Below, piece after piece: positions 20,801 to 30,011 of a stretch of 64,000 bases of DNA. A program made the translations under genes and the position numbers. Position 1 is the stretch's first letter. Every line of letters begins with the position of its first letter. This stretch comes from Candidatus Amarolinea dominans (GTDB lineage: Bacteria > Chloroflexota > Anaerolineae > SSC4 > Amarolineaceae): positions 186,001 to 250,000 of the forward strand of contig JADJYJ010000010.1 of assembly GCA_016719785.1 (NCBI GenBank), written 5' to 3'. The notes under the pieces are model-generated. The model was not told the origin of the DNA, made no database searches, and saw only the letters and a list, made by a program, of their open reading frames with translations.

Positions 20801-23023
20801 CTGCAGGTCTCCATTCCGGGCAGGCTCAAGCTGGATGCCGGGGGGGGCAACAGCCTGGTGCTCACCTCCCCAATGTTGCGGATCAAGGAAAATCTGGAGA
20901 TCCCGGAAGCCGGGCCGGAATTTGACATCATGGGCGGTCTGGATATTCACTTTGTCGGGCAGCGGCTCCAGATGACTGGCTGGATCGCCCTGGCGGAGGA
21001 GTCGCTTACGGGCCATGTGCAAATGACGGAACTCGCTCTGTCTGTTCCGCTCACGCCCATCTACCAGTTGCCCGGTGTGCAACTGGTCATCAACCAGGAT
21101 AAGCCCCTGTCGCTCGATCTTGGCCTCCAATTCGAGCCGTCCGGCTTGGACCTGGGTCTGAGCGGCTCCTTTGCGATCTACAAGGATGACAAGAATCTGG
21201 TATATGGCGACGCAGGCTTTGTCCTTGAGGTTGAGGGAGAAGTCGTCCAGCCGCTTTATGTCGAATTTGGCACAGACGAGCTGAGCATACCGGTTCTGCT
21301 GGAGGCCCTCACCGGTGTGCAATACCGGCTGCACCTGGCAGACTCTGCCGCAAAGCTGCTGGCAAAAGGTGCTGAGGCCGCCGAAGAAGTCGCGGACGAT
21401 GTAGCCGATCAGGTCGGAGGTGACGCGGGGAGTGCTGTCAAGGCTGCGGGCGAGGCCGCGGATAAGGCCGCCAAAGGCGTTTCGGCTGCTGTCGAAGCCG
21501 CCGAAAGCGCCCTGGGGCATATCGAGGCCATCCTTTCTAAAGTCGAGTTTAGAGATGTGCGCATTCACTGGGCCGATAGCATCGTCAACTTGCCGGATGG
21601 CGCGACAGTCATGCCCGGCGTCGGGATTCGCGGCGGGTTGCGCATCTTCGATTGGGATGCATTTGCGGTGCTGGATCTGTCAACGCAGGGCATTCCCGGC
21701 TTTTCGGGGCATTTGGAGGCTGAAAAGATCGAGATTGGCCGTGTTCTGAAGATCTGGGGGGACGGTCAAGGGATCCACAAGACGCCGAAGACGGCCGAAG
21801 ACTTCAACCAACAGGTGAAAAGCAAGGTGGGCGCGCTGGCAGCCGGCCAGCAGAGGCCGGTCACCCCAGCCGTTGCCAAGGACGTAGGTGATTGGTTCCT
21901 CAAGCCCGGCGGCCCGGTGCTGCACCTCAGCACGCGCAGCGCACCTTTCCTCCACGCCGACCTGCACGCACAGCTTTTCGGCTTCCTGCAAACGGACATT
22001 CACGCCGATATCACCGCAGAGGGCTTCGATTTTGATTTCAAGATCGGCGCCGGCAACGAAGTGACCGCCGAATTGGAATGCCACTGGTGGCACCAAGAAG
22101 GGAAGCTGGAAGCCCACGGCGATCTGGGCATTCATCTGCACGGCGACATCGGGCCGATCATCCCGCATGTGGCCGCGACCCAATTCCATCTCGATACCGA
22201 TCTGGACGCCCATGTGGCCCTGATGGTTGACAGCAAGGAATTCAAACTGACCATCAACGGCAGTTTCAAATTTCAGGGCGCTTCCCTGCACCTGCCGGAA
22301 CTGGTGTTGGTGGAGGAGTTTAGCACTCTGGAAGCGCTGGCCAAGGCGGCATGGGACCACGTGGTCAACGAGGCAGAGACTATCTTCGAGCAATACCTGG
22401 CTCCGATTGGGAAATTCGTCGAAGAGGGCGCCCAGGAAGTGGCGCACGTGGCCGTCGCGGCCGCGAAGGAGGTAGCTGAAGTGGCCACGGCAGCGGCAAG
22501 TGAAGCCAAACAGATCGTGAGCGGTGTGGCGGACACGATGGACAAGGCAGCGGGCGAGATCGGTCAAGACGCTAAAAATCTGGCTGGTGAGGCCGAGAAT
22601 TTGGCAAAGAATGCCGAGCAAGCGGCGTTGGATGCGACCGGGCCTCTCCTTGAAAAAGTTGCAGACCTGGGCCAGAAAGCGCTGCAATTTGCCGCCGATG
22701 CGGCTGCCAGCGTCAAGGCCATCGTCGCAGATGCTGCCGCCCTCGTCAGCGAGGCGGCGCATTATGCCATCCAGGTGGCCGCGGAGGCCGCGCAATGGGT
22801 GGCAGGGAAGTTGGACGAAGCTCGCCGCTGGGTTTCCGCCCGCCTGGATCAAGCCAAAGTCCTGCTCAGCCAACTGGCCCACGAGGCGGAAGAGGTGGTG
22901 CGGGCCATCGAAGCTGATATTGAGGAAGTTGAACGCCGGATAGAGGAGTTTTTCAGCCGCGCGGCGCATATGGTAGAGGATACCGTCAGCAGTGGCTGGC
23001 ATGCGGCAACTTCCTGGTTATAA
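17894..23023 (+). CDS. Giant beta-rich protein (1709 residues) with Ala-rich amphipathic tail
   Basis: No confident family; the repeating strand pattern (alternating hydrophobic residues, L-x-L-x-G-x-x-x-L) reminds me of DUF6603-like proteins, or loosely of long beta-groove lipid-transfer proteins, but this needs a profile search. Residues 1-1140 are strand-rich modules, with low-complexity Ala/Glu linkers near 1150-1210 (AAEEVADDVADQVGG), then more strands to about 1480 with F-K-F-Q-G-A-S-L-H-L-P. The last 230 residues are an Ala/Glu/Lys amphipathic helix of 11-residue character (VAAAAKEVAEVATAAASEA), like LEA or apolipoprotein helices. No signal peptide or membrane segment. It overlaps the previous gene (ATGA). 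Confidence 0.6.
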   Translation: MTYATQALKRALLYDERAATLTLSPHIPDLNPARNVLLAAFGNHDVLLEQVHEIAPPADAPEGVELLCLAGKGDIFNYPELDVYLEFGLRGANLVTMLFLAPLPEQWNVRTVFEKLPGDILPAEGVLTQATIVISYGLAAVPDNQIVNEYDRHNPNVVNIARYPLQNGFQILAASVARAGSAADDQVLEEARRAGIPQTHLPEPNTSPNRVEIRADVSAGWLVLERWWGELHPNQAASLAENVHPAGLAYRYSLTDPNDFSHYWLLAVGAPDQPIILEAHVLDKGVMGKPDEFFSVRYTSRFATRTPLKQAGKALAALLGEQVSIFDAQELSLPDAITLLGFAYAPGEWVQCTFAAGDSTSQDAYLVQAGPLELREVDFTVWAPIGKSGDSASIELEATTSFFGEQFRVRVRPWTLIEGGLDDPDGVDLGGLMGKLLPAPLPFGLDSVRLTQAWVSHAVSGRDGEQSSTDLHLRLDGKVDLLPGVIELDEIGLFFSEESDGGKNASLSVQFKMGSAIEMSALASYDGGGWVFRGEVGGDGDGIHINELINQLAQLFGATVPAEAPDVTLDSFSLEYAASSRSLTIQAVTDWKIPDDIPVLAGTDNRVLLQLTMARAGQQGESETALAIEWTLEKGGYGLDANVMISKDIQTFSVDFSVPDPKQPVTLTDLTDAIGLPDIPKPAAEALDTVFQVSHLALDYSRTEKTFSVAWSRPLGQGMFLAEYSQSGGSRPDQASDSSKAGAVSRAVEVSWLGNDEESTLGIQDVLKLVGQEHLEDDLKDLAGDEVEQILEKIDELLTFKQLGFAWQENDQQNTLLFTALSKYRQAKAFVAVRSGENEGLVAGIAFADSADESTHSNSEDLTFLPEPVHKLLKVVAAVLEHIELTHLLFSTVSSSAYQPPAFAASAMQPSYARQDAGAPSFPFGTGTMTLGQGVSVGARVKFGQHNIVRRVIDVDELDGQVTVGDVVALQVSIPGRLKLDAGGGNSLVLTSPMLRIKENLEIPEAGPEFDIMGGLDIHFVGQRLQMTGWIALAEESLTGHVQMTELALSVPLTPIYQLPGVQLVINQDKPLSLDLGLQFEPSGLDLGLSGSFAIYKDDKNLVYGDAGFVLEVEGEVVQPLYVEFGTDELSIPVLLEALTGVQYRLHLADSAAKLLAKGAEAAEEVADDVADQVGGDAGSAVKAAGEAADKAAKGVSAAVEAAESALGHIEAILSKVEFRDVRIHWADSIVNLPDGATVMPGVGIRGGLRIFDWDAFAVLDLSTQGIPGFSGHLEAEKIEIGRVLKIWGDGQGIHKTPKTAEDFNQQVKSKVGALAAGQQRPVTPAVAKDVGDWFLKPGGPVLHLSTRSAPFLHADLHAQLFGFLQTDIHADITAEGFDFDFKIGAGNEVTAELECHWWHQEGKLEAHGDLGIHLHGDIGPIIPHVAATQFHLDTDLDAHVALMVDSKEFKLTINGSFKFQGASLHLPELVLVEEFSTLEALAKAAWDHVVNEAETIFEQYLAPIGKFVEEGAQEVAHVAVAAAKEVAEVATAAASEAKQIVSGVADTMDKAAGEIGQDAKNLAGEAENLAKNAEQAALDATGPLLEKVADLGQKALQFAADAAASVKAIVADAAALVSEAAHYAIQVAAEAAQWVAGKLDEARRWVSARLDQAKVLLSQLAHEAEEVVRAIEADIEEVERRIEEFFSRAAHMVEDTVSSGWHAATSWL

Positions 23024-23100
23024 GTTGATCCGTCATGAATTCAAGTATGACTCCTGCCAAGACCTGAGCAGTTTGGATTCACAGCAGACCGGAGACCATC

Positions 23101-26100
23101 ATGAGTAATACCGACGCTCTACGTTTGCGTCATGAGCACGAAATTGATCTGAGCGGCAAGATGCCCGATCTGTCCAATGGTTATACCATTGAGGCCTGGG
23201 TTTGTCCGGCGCCGATGGATGGGGCCATCCGGCTCTATCCACAGCCAAATTATGGCGGTAAGCCCGTGCGTCTGAAAGAAGGCCTGTACAGGAGCATGGC
23301 CGGGGATTACCTGCCGCAGCTCGGTTCAGCCAGCCTGCCGGAAGATATCGAAGCCATCTTCTTCAGCGAGGCGGATTTTCAGGGCGAATCTTTTGCCGTC
23401 CGCCAGGATCTGCCGCAGGCGCCTGCCGGTCAGCAGCAGATCGGCTCGGTGGTCGTGCTCGATCGCAGTCATCGCCGTCAGAATCATGTGGTTCTGTTCG
23501 AGCGGGCGGGCTACCAGGGCAAGGCCCAGGTGCTGATCCTGCCTGATTTCTGGCAGCGGCCAAATGAGAATAACACAAAAGAGAAGACTACGGATCAAAA
23601 GCCTGGACTCACACAGGTCGGATCGGCCTGGGTTCCCCCAGGTGCGGCCCTGGAAGTGACGCAGTTGCGCCAGGATGCAAATGCAGGGTCCGGTGCGAAC
23701 ATCTTCACTCTTCTGGCGCCAAACCTGACCGGGAGTCTACCTGAGGCATGGGGGATCAACCTTCAGCCGTCGAAACCAGTGGACATCCCGGAAAACAACA
23801 TCCTCTTCTTATTTGAAAAGCCAGATTATGAGGGAAGACGAACCATCCTTTCAGGGAAGCAAGCCGATCTGTCATCCCCGCGCTGGCCTATAAGATCGGC
23901 CCTTTACGTCATCGCCCCAGATGGAGTGGAGGGCGTGATTGGTATTGGGCCCAAAACCGAGAATCCTTCGGAACGAGAAGTTCGTCTCTTTCCTGTAGGA
24001 GTCCCAATGCCGGCTGATTCGGTCCGTTGGCAGTTTTGGGTGGCTCCCAATTTCCGTCTGGTTCCAACCAAAAGCCAAGAAATTCCGGAGATGATCGGGA
24101 GCGGGTTGCACGAGTGCCCAGGCAGTACACGCTATGTCATCAAGCGAGCGACCGCATCCCAGCCAGCGAAGGACACGACCGGGATTGCGGCAGGGATTGC
24201 GCGTGTAGAGCGCCCGCCCGACCAGCCCAAAACACGGCAGGGGCAAGCCATCTATCGCCTGGCGGATGGGCCTTGGGCGAAGTTCAGCGGCTTAGGTCAG
24301 ACCTGGTTGCAGGATGTCCCGGATTTCAGCATCCTCAATATCCCCAAACGGCGGGCGCTGTTCTTGTTCAGAAAGCCCATCGCCGCGGTGACAGCGGTTG
24401 ATGATTATGAAGTTCTTACGGATGGGATTTTTGACCTGCGCGCTCTGGGCTGGAAGCCGCAAGCCGCGATATTTATGGATGCACCGCATGAAACCGAAGG
24501 GGTTCTGTCACTTTCTCACCATGGGCAGATCATTCCCGTCGAACGAGTCGTGCGGAGCAACATCAATCGTTCCATATGGGCGCCGCCAGGATTTGAGCTG
24601 ATCAGAGAGCAGCGGGAATGGGGGCCAGGGTTCCACGAGCATATCGCGGCTTTCGGGCATAGTGTTGCACAGGCTGTGCATTCCACTCTGCGCGGCGATC
24701 TGTCACAGCTTCCCGATGGCGTCACCCGCATCGAACCGCGCCGGGATGCCCCACTGGCAGGAACAGAACTGATCTTTACGACGCAGCAGGAGCCATTCCG
24801 CCAGCAGACGTTGGCGCCCCAGATCAATGATCCGCGCGCAGCGCTTCCGGCTTTCAAGAGCGTTCGCGTGCCGCAAGGGTCGGTTCTTCGACTGTATCCC
24901 AACCACGAGCAGGGCGGAACACCCGTGAATTTGACCGGAAGCCACGACGACCTGAGTGATCTGCCCTGGACGCCGCGCAGCCTTGCCTTCGGCGAAGCGC
25001 CATACGGCGAGGATGGCATTATCTATACGGCGCGTGGACGCAGAGCCGCCGTGGCGCCCAATGGCTATCAGATTGGGAAAAAGCTAAATGGCGAGTGGCA
25101 CTATTATGGACCAGGCTACGTCGCAATCGAACAACCCGAGGCCTCGTTGGTTGTCTCCTCCTACCATGCCGAGCCGCAGCCGATTGTGCCTGCCGCTTCG
25201 GAGCGTGGGGCGGCCGGATCACAAGCGGCCACAGCCCGCATCGGCATCGTGGCAGTGAAGGGCGGGACGACCGGCCTGACGATTATTCGACAGCCCTCCG
25301 AGCTGCGCGGCGCCGGCGACGAGCTGCGATTCGGCGGCATGCTGCTGCGACCAGACAGATGGTATCATCTCGCGCTTACGTGGGATGGTACGACCCTGTG
25401 CCAGATCCTCGACGGGCGCCAGGTGCAGCAGGCAGATCATTCGGAAAAGGATGCCAACGCCGCTGGGTCGTGGGTTCTGGGCGAGGGCTTCCGCGGCGCT
25501 GTTGCGCAAGTGCGGGTGTGGAACAGCGCCCGCCCCCTTGCGCAAATTCGCGACGATCGCTATCCATCCACGACCCCGGCCGAGGCGCCGGCCCTGGATC
25601 TCTTTGCCCAGGGGTTCGACGCCTGGCAGGCGCCGCCTGATGCCGTCGTCGTCAGCGCCGATCTGCCCGATGCCCCTGCCGATAGCGTGCTGGTCAGGCA
25701 GATGCAGCAGCAGGTAGAGGTTGAGCACCATCAAAACATGCAGGCGGCAAGGAAGGCTGCCGCCGCCCAGAGCGCGCTGGCCCGTAAGCAGGCGCAGCGA
25801 ACAGTGGCGCTGGCCCGGCAGCAGGCGCGTCGCGACATTCATATTCGGGGAATCAAACGACTGGGATTTGTCCTGGGTGGCGCCGAGCGGATCGGCGGTT
25901 TGGACTCAATCACCGAACATTATTATCCGACCAACTTGCGGACGACAGATTTGATCCTGGGACCAGACGACAGTTGGTACATCAGTTTGGATGGCGGTCT
26001 TTGGCATATCAGAAACCAAAACAATGCAACCGATGCGCCGGACTTGCCGAGTCCGCCTCGAGCGCTCACCTGTGATTTTTCGGGAAATCACACCAAGGCC

Positions 26101-27996
26101 AAACGCGAGGGCAAGGTCTGGGTTGGCCTCTACTGGATAGAGGCGGACGGGGCCATTTGCCGGGCCTGGATTCCGCCAGGGGAGTCCAAACATGATGAGC
26201 GGCAGCAGTTGTTTGGTTTTTTTGTCCCTCTGGGCCGTTCCGGCTATTGGGATATCGCCCTTGATCCGGAAAAACAAATCCTGTATTGGACAAATGGCTG
26301 GGAGCTCTATTGGAGCAATGTCGCGGCTGATGAGCCAAAGACGTTCCAGGTTCTGCTGCCGCATGTTGCCTCGCCCTTTCCCATCGCCCTGGCGGTTGCC
26401 CCGGATGGCTCGCTGCTCTGGCTGGACGCGGAAGATGAGGTGGTGCGTATGTTGCCCCAAGACAGGATAGAGAAGGCACTGGGGGCCGTCAAGACATTGT
26501 ACCCAGCACCCAGACCCTCACGCGGACTTGCCGTTTCCCGGTTGGCAGACACGAACAATTCTGGGCAGGAAGCGGCTTTCGTCTATTGGGTCGCGGCCGA
26601 ACGGCGGACCCTGGAAGTGCCCGTCCTCGATACACCCGGCCGGTACATTGACCTGTACCATGACCTCAAGCATCCCCATTGGCATGGACAGCATGTAGAG
26701 ATGGTGGCGGTGAATGAATTTGCCGGCGTCCAGTGGACCGCTGCGAGTTTGGGGATGACCCCGGACCAGGTGCAAGGGCAAGGCGGCGATGCAAACAGCA
26801 AGGTGTTGTCCTTTGGGGCTGGGCAGAGTTCTGACCCGTTAGCAGCGGGCCAAAGCGCTCAGCTGCCTGGCCCGGACGATGTTCTTACCTTCGAACCTAC
26901 CCGCTTCAACCTGCAACAAGGTTGGACGGTTTCGGCTGAACTGATCTGGGAAGGAACTGGATCCGATCCTAAGATGCCCATTTGTCTCTACGAACTGGCG
27001 ACCGATGAGGATGAGGAACGAATTGTCTGCCTGATTGAACCGGATGAGGCAGACAGCCAGACCGGGATCCCGACCCTGCACCTGCGCTGGAACGGACATG
27101 TGCTGACTGGAGAACATAGGGTTCTGTCAGACCGCCGGCTGAGAATCAATGAATTGCACCGTGTCACCTGGACGCTTGCCAGGAGTGGCCTTGTTTCCAC
27201 GTTTGTTGATGGCGAGAAAGTGGTCGAAGAACAGATCTCCTTGCCTGCTGGCGCAACGGTTTTTGAGAGCCATTCTCTGGGCGCGCCGAATAGCGCCCAA
27301 ACCCATCAGGAAGTAGCAGGGGCGTTGGTGAATCGTGACGATCCTCAGCGGGTCTTTGCCGGCTTTCACGGGCGCATCGCCCGCTTTGCTGCCTGGAACT
27401 GCACCGTGCCGCAAGCTGCCAACGGATGGGAGCATACTCCCGACCCCGACCCGACCTGGGCGCGCAGTCTGGTCACCGTGGAAAGCACACGCCGTTACCT
27501 GCACGCCGGCCGCCTTGACGGCAAGGAGCCACCGGTCACGCTGTTTCCGATCGAGATGGATGGCGGCTTGAACATTGAAACGGTGCTGGACCAGGCTCAT
27601 GCCGAGCTGACCCTCGCCCATGCCCAGAAGGCTGCCGTTGAGGAACAAGCCGCCCATCTCAAAGCGGTGGCCTTGCAGAATGCACACGCGCAATTAGATG
27701 CCGCCACCCAGAATCTGGCCGATGCGCAGGCGCAAGCGGCGGCCGCTGTGTCTGCCGCGCAAGCGCAGGCGAACCGCGACCAAGCGGATGCTCGCAGCCG
27801 AAAGGCCGACGCCGATGCCAGGGCCGAGCGCGACCGGGTCCAGGGCAAGCAGGATGCAGATCAGGCCAGGGCAGACGGCCAGCAGCAAGCGGAGACGATG
27901 GAAACCCGCGCTGCCGACGCTAAGCGAAACCGGATCGCCGACGCCAACCGGCGCCGTTCCGATGCGCAAAGCCGGCTAGACGACGCGCGCAGGTAG
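23101..27996 (+). CDS. Giant LamG / beta-gamma-crystallin-like protein with coiled coils
   Basis: A 1631-residue multidomain protein. The N-terminal 620 residues contain at least five crystallin-like units with the Y/F-x-x-x-x-Y/F-x-G signature (IRLYPQPNYGGKPV, VVLFERAGYQGKAQ, LFLFEKPDYEGRRT, LRLYPNHEQGGTPV). A concanavalin/LamG domain (WYHLALTWDG, then VAQVRVWNSARPL) is at about 720-820, an Arg/Gln/Ala coiled coil at about 860-905, a propeller-like region with W-Y-I-S-L-D-G-G-L-W to about 1190, a second LamG domain (HRVTWTLARSG, GFHGRIARFAAWN) to about 1450, and a C-terminal coiled coil of Ala/Gln/Arg/Asp. No signal peptide. It probably binds glycans or other proteins outside the cell; how it would be exported is not apparent. 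Confidence 0.65.
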   Translation: MSNTDALRLRHEHEIDLSGKMPDLSNGYTIEAWVCPAPMDGAIRLYPQPNYGGKPVRLKEGLYRSMAGDYLPQLGSASLPEDIEAIFFSEADFQGESFAVRQDLPQAPAGQQQIGSVVVLDRSHRRQNHVVLFERAGYQGKAQVLILPDFWQRPNENNTKEKTTDQKPGLTQVGSAWVPPGAALEVTQLRQDANAGSGANIFTLLAPNLTGSLPEAWGINLQPSKPVDIPENNILFLFEKPDYEGRRTILSGKQADLSSPRWPIRSALYVIAPDGVEGVIGIGPKTENPSEREVRLFPVGVPMPADSVRWQFWVAPNFRLVPTKSQEIPEMIGSGLHECPGSTRYVIKRATASQPAKDTTGIAAGIARVERPPDQPKTRQGQAIYRLADGPWAKFSGLGQTWLQDVPDFSILNIPKRRALFLFRKPIAAVTAVDDYEVLTDGIFDLRALGWKPQAAIFMDAPHETEGVLSLSHHGQIIPVERVVRSNINRSIWAPPGFELIREQREWGPGFHEHIAAFGHSVAQAVHSTLRGDLSQLPDGVTRIEPRRDAPLAGTELIFTTQQEPFRQQTLAPQINDPRAALPAFKSVRVPQGSVLRLYPNHEQGGTPVNLTGSHDDLSDLPWTPRSLAFGEAPYGEDGIIYTARGRRAAVAPNGYQIGKKLNGEWHYYGPGYVAIEQPEASLVVSSYHAEPQPIVPAASERGAAGSQAATARIGIVAVKGGTTGLTIIRQPSELRGAGDELRFGGMLLRPDRWYHLALTWDGTTLCQILDGRQVQQADHSEKDANAAGSWVLGEGFRGAVAQVRVWNSARPLAQIRDDRYPSTTPAEAPALDLFAQGFDAWQAPPDAVVVSADLPDAPADSVLVRQMQQQVEVEHHQNMQAARKAAAAQSALARKQAQRTVALARQQARRDIHIRGIKRLGFVLGGAERIGGLDSITEHYYPTNLRTTDLILGPDDSWYISLDGGLWHIRNQNNATDAPDLPSPPRALTCDFSGNHTKAKREGKVWVGLYWIEADGAICRAWIPPGESKHDERQQLFGFFVPLGRSGYWDIALDPEKQILYWTNGWELYWSNVAADEPKTFQVLLPHVASPFPIALAVAPDGSLLWLDAEDEVVRMLPQDRIEKALGAVKTLYPAPRPSRGLAVSRLADTNNSGQEAAFVYWVAAERRTLEVPVLDTPGRYIDLYHDLKHPHWHGQHVEMVAVNEFAGVQWTAASLGMTPDQVQGQGGDANSKVLSFGAGQSSDPLAAGQSAQLPGPDDVLTFEPTRFNLQQGWTVSAELIWEGTGSDPKMPICLYELATDEDEERIVCLIEPDEADSQTGIPTLHLRWNGHVLTGEHRVLSDRRLRINELHRVTWTLARSGLVSTFVDGEKVVEEQISLPAGATVFESHSLGAPNSAQTHQEVAGALVNRDDPQRVFAGFHGRIARFAAWNCTVPQAANGWEHTPDPDPTWARSLVTVESTRRYLHAGRLDGKEPPVTLFPIEMDGGLNIETVLDQAHAELTLAHAQKAAVEEQAAHLKAVALQNAHAQLDAATQNLADAQAQAAAAVSAAQAQANRDQADARSRKADADARAERDRVQGKQDADQARADGQQQAETMETRAADAKRNRIADANRRRSDAQSRLDDARR

Positions 27997-28060
27997 TATG
28001 GCGATCGAGACCGCAATCGTTTGAATGAGCCAATGGATTCCAAGTGTCACAGCACTCGAT

Positions 28061-28089
28061 TTGACAATCCCGTTGACCGAGAGTAAATT
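28061..28089 (+). promoter_or_regulatory. Sigma-70 type promoter of the histidine kinase gene
   Basis: TTGACA at 28061-28066, 17-base spacer, TAAATT at 28084-28089. It lies 30 bases before the kinase start and 65 bases after the giant-protein operon, so kinase and receiver are a separate unit. Confidence 0.65.
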
Positions 28090-28119
28090 GCGCCTGTCTC
28101 CCGGGTGAAAAGGGGGCGC

Positions 28120-30003
28120 ATGGTGTTGAAATTACCTCGTATCTCGACGGACCAGCGGGTGGCGCTGCTCTACGCGGCCTTCGGCGGGCTCTGGATCGCG
28201 CTGTCGGATCGTATTCTGGCGACGTTGGCGCGCGATGTGGCCGCGCTAACAATCATGCAGACCTACAAGGGCTGGGCCTTTGTGGTCATCAGCGCTGCTT
28301 TGATCTATTCGCTGCTCAGGCGCGATCTGGCGCTGCGCAACCGCGCCGAAAACACGCTGCGCGCCAGCGAACGGGCTTATCAAACTCTCGCCAACATCTC
28401 TCCCGTTGGCATCTTTCGCACCGATCCTGACGGCGCCACCACCTACGTCAATCCCATGTGGAGCGAAATCACCGGGCTGTTGCAGGACAAGGCGTTGGGC
28501 GACGGCTGGCTGGCGGCGGTCCACCCAGACGATCAAGAGAAGCTGCGCCGGGACTGGCAGGAATCAACGGCGCAGCAGAAACCCTCTTTTTCGGATTATC
28601 GGTTTGTGCGGTCAGATGGGACGATGGCCTGGGTGATGGGACAGGCGACGCCTGAGATCGCTGCCGATGGTCAGATCACGGGCTATGTGGGCACGATTAC
28701 CGACATCACCGAACGCAAACAGCATGAGGAGGCCGTGCATCGCCGCGCGGAAGAGTTTGCCGCCCTGTACGAGGTTGGGCGTGAGACTACGGCCCAAACC
28801 GATCTGCCCCGCCTGCTCGAAACCATCACCCAACAGTCGGCGCGCCTGCTCAAGGCGTCAGATGCGACGATTTACCTGTACGATGCAGCGAAAGACGAGT
28901 TGGAACTGGCCGCCGCCAACGCCTACGCGCTGCCGCGTGGTTCACGCTTTCCCGTGAGCCAGGGCATCTCCGGCGCGGTGATTCGCGAGCGCCAGGCGAA
29001 GATCGTCGACGACTACCGCACGTGGAGCAGCCGCCGATCCGAATTGCAGCATGTTGACCTGCGCGCCGTGGCCCTGGTGCCCTTGATTCATCGGGAGGAG
29101 ATCATCGGTGCGTTGGCTGTCGCTGAAATCGGCAATGACCGAAAGTACACGGCGGCCGACACGCGCCTGTTGGAGCTGCTGGCCTCACAGGCCGCGAGTG
29201 CCATTCAGAATGCGCGACTGCGCGCCGAACTGGAGACCTACAACAGGGAACTGGAGGCGCGCGTGGCGCAGCGCACCGAGGAATTGAGCGATGCGCTGCT
29301 GCAAGCGCAGGACGCCGACCGGTTGAAGTCGGTTTTTCTGGCCACCATGTCGCATGAACTGCGCACGCCGCTCAACTCGATCATCGGCTTTAGCGGCATT
29401 CTCCTGCAGGGGCTGGCGGGGCCGCTCAACGCGGAGCAGAGCAAACAGCTGGGCATGGTGCGCGACAGCGCCCGTCACCTGCTGGCGCTGATCAACGATG
29501 TGCTGGACATTTCCAAGATCGAAGCCGGGCAGTTGCGCGTGGAACGCGCGCCGTTTGCCATGCGCAGCGTCATCGAGAGCGCCGTGCGCGCGGTGTCGCC
29601 GCTGGCGCAGAAAAAGGAACTGGCGCTCCACCAAGTCATAGCTGCTGAGGTGGGCGACATCTGCAGCGACCGGCGCCGCGTCGAACAAATTCTGCTCAAC
29701 TTGCTCAGCAACGCGATCAAGTTCACGGAGCAGGGCGGGGTGCGGCTGGAATGCCGGGTGCAGGGAAAGTGGCTGGATACGAGCGTGAGCGACAGCGGCA
29801 TGGGCATCCGCCCGGAAGACCTGGGCAGTCTCTTCGAGCCGTTTCGCCAGTTGGAGACCGGCCTGAATCGCCGGCATGAGGGCACCGGGCTGGGCCTGGC
29901 GATCTGTAAGAACCTGGTGCGCTTGCTGGGCGGTGAAATTCACGTCGAGAGCGAATGGGGCAAGGGCAGCGTCTTCACCTTCATGCTGCCCCTGGACGCG
30001 TAA
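28120..30003 (+). CDS. Membrane-attached PAS-GAF sensor histidine kinase
   Basis: A 627-residue hybrid sensor. Two hydrophobic segments (about 13-30 and 48-65) form a short membrane anchor, followed by a PAS domain with PAC tail (SPVGIFRTDPDG to TDITERK), a GAF domain (about 215-365), a coiled coil, a HisKA domain with phospho-accepting His412 in MSHELRTPLN, and an HATPase_c domain with N box (LLNLLSNAIKF), D-S-G-M-G-I and G-T-G-L-G-L-A-I-C-K. It autophosphorylates and should pass phosphate to the receiver encoded eight bases downstream. Start ATG 28120 follows AAGGGGG; GTG 28105 is also possible. The signal is unknown. Confidence 0.92.
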   Translation: MVLKLPRISTDQRVALLYAAFGGLWIALSDRILATLARDVAALTIMQTYKGWAFVVISAALIYSLLRRDLALRNRAENTLRASERAYQTLANISPVGIFRTDPDGATTYVNPMWSEITGLLQDKALGDGWLAAVHPDDQEKLRRDWQESTAQQKPSFSDYRFVRSDGTMAWVMGQATPEIAADGQITGYVGTITDITERKQHEEAVHRRAEEFAALYEVGRETTAQTDLPRLLETITQQSARLLKASDATIYLYDAAKDELELAAANAYALPRGSRFPVSQGISGAVIRERQAKIVDDYRTWSSRRSELQHVDLRAVALVPLIHREEIIGALAVAEIGNDRKYTAADTRLLELLASQAASAIQNARLRAELETYNRELEARVAQRTEELSDALLQAQDADRLKSVFLATMSHELRTPLNSIIGFSGILLQGLAGPLNAEQSKQLGMVRDSARHLLALINDVLDISKIEAGQLRVERAPFAMRSVIESAVRAVSPLAQKKELALHQVIAAEVGDICSDRRRVEQILLNLLSNAIKFTEQGGVRLECRVQGKWLDTSVSDSGMGIRPEDLGSLFEPFRQLETGLNRRHEGTGLGLAICKNLVRLLGGEIHVESEWGKGSVFTFMLPLDA

Positions 30004-30011
30004 GGAGCCAC

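Noticed and set aside
20468..23002. Antisense frames of 366 and 440 codons in the giant-protein operon
   Set aside because: They mirror the 1709-residue gene, have no ribosome sites or motifs, and are rich in His/Leu/Gln as expected from the complement.
16449..27996. Prophage or contractile tail locus
   Set aside because: No portal, terminase, sheath, tube, baseplate or integrase gene is seen; size and coiled coils alone are not enough.
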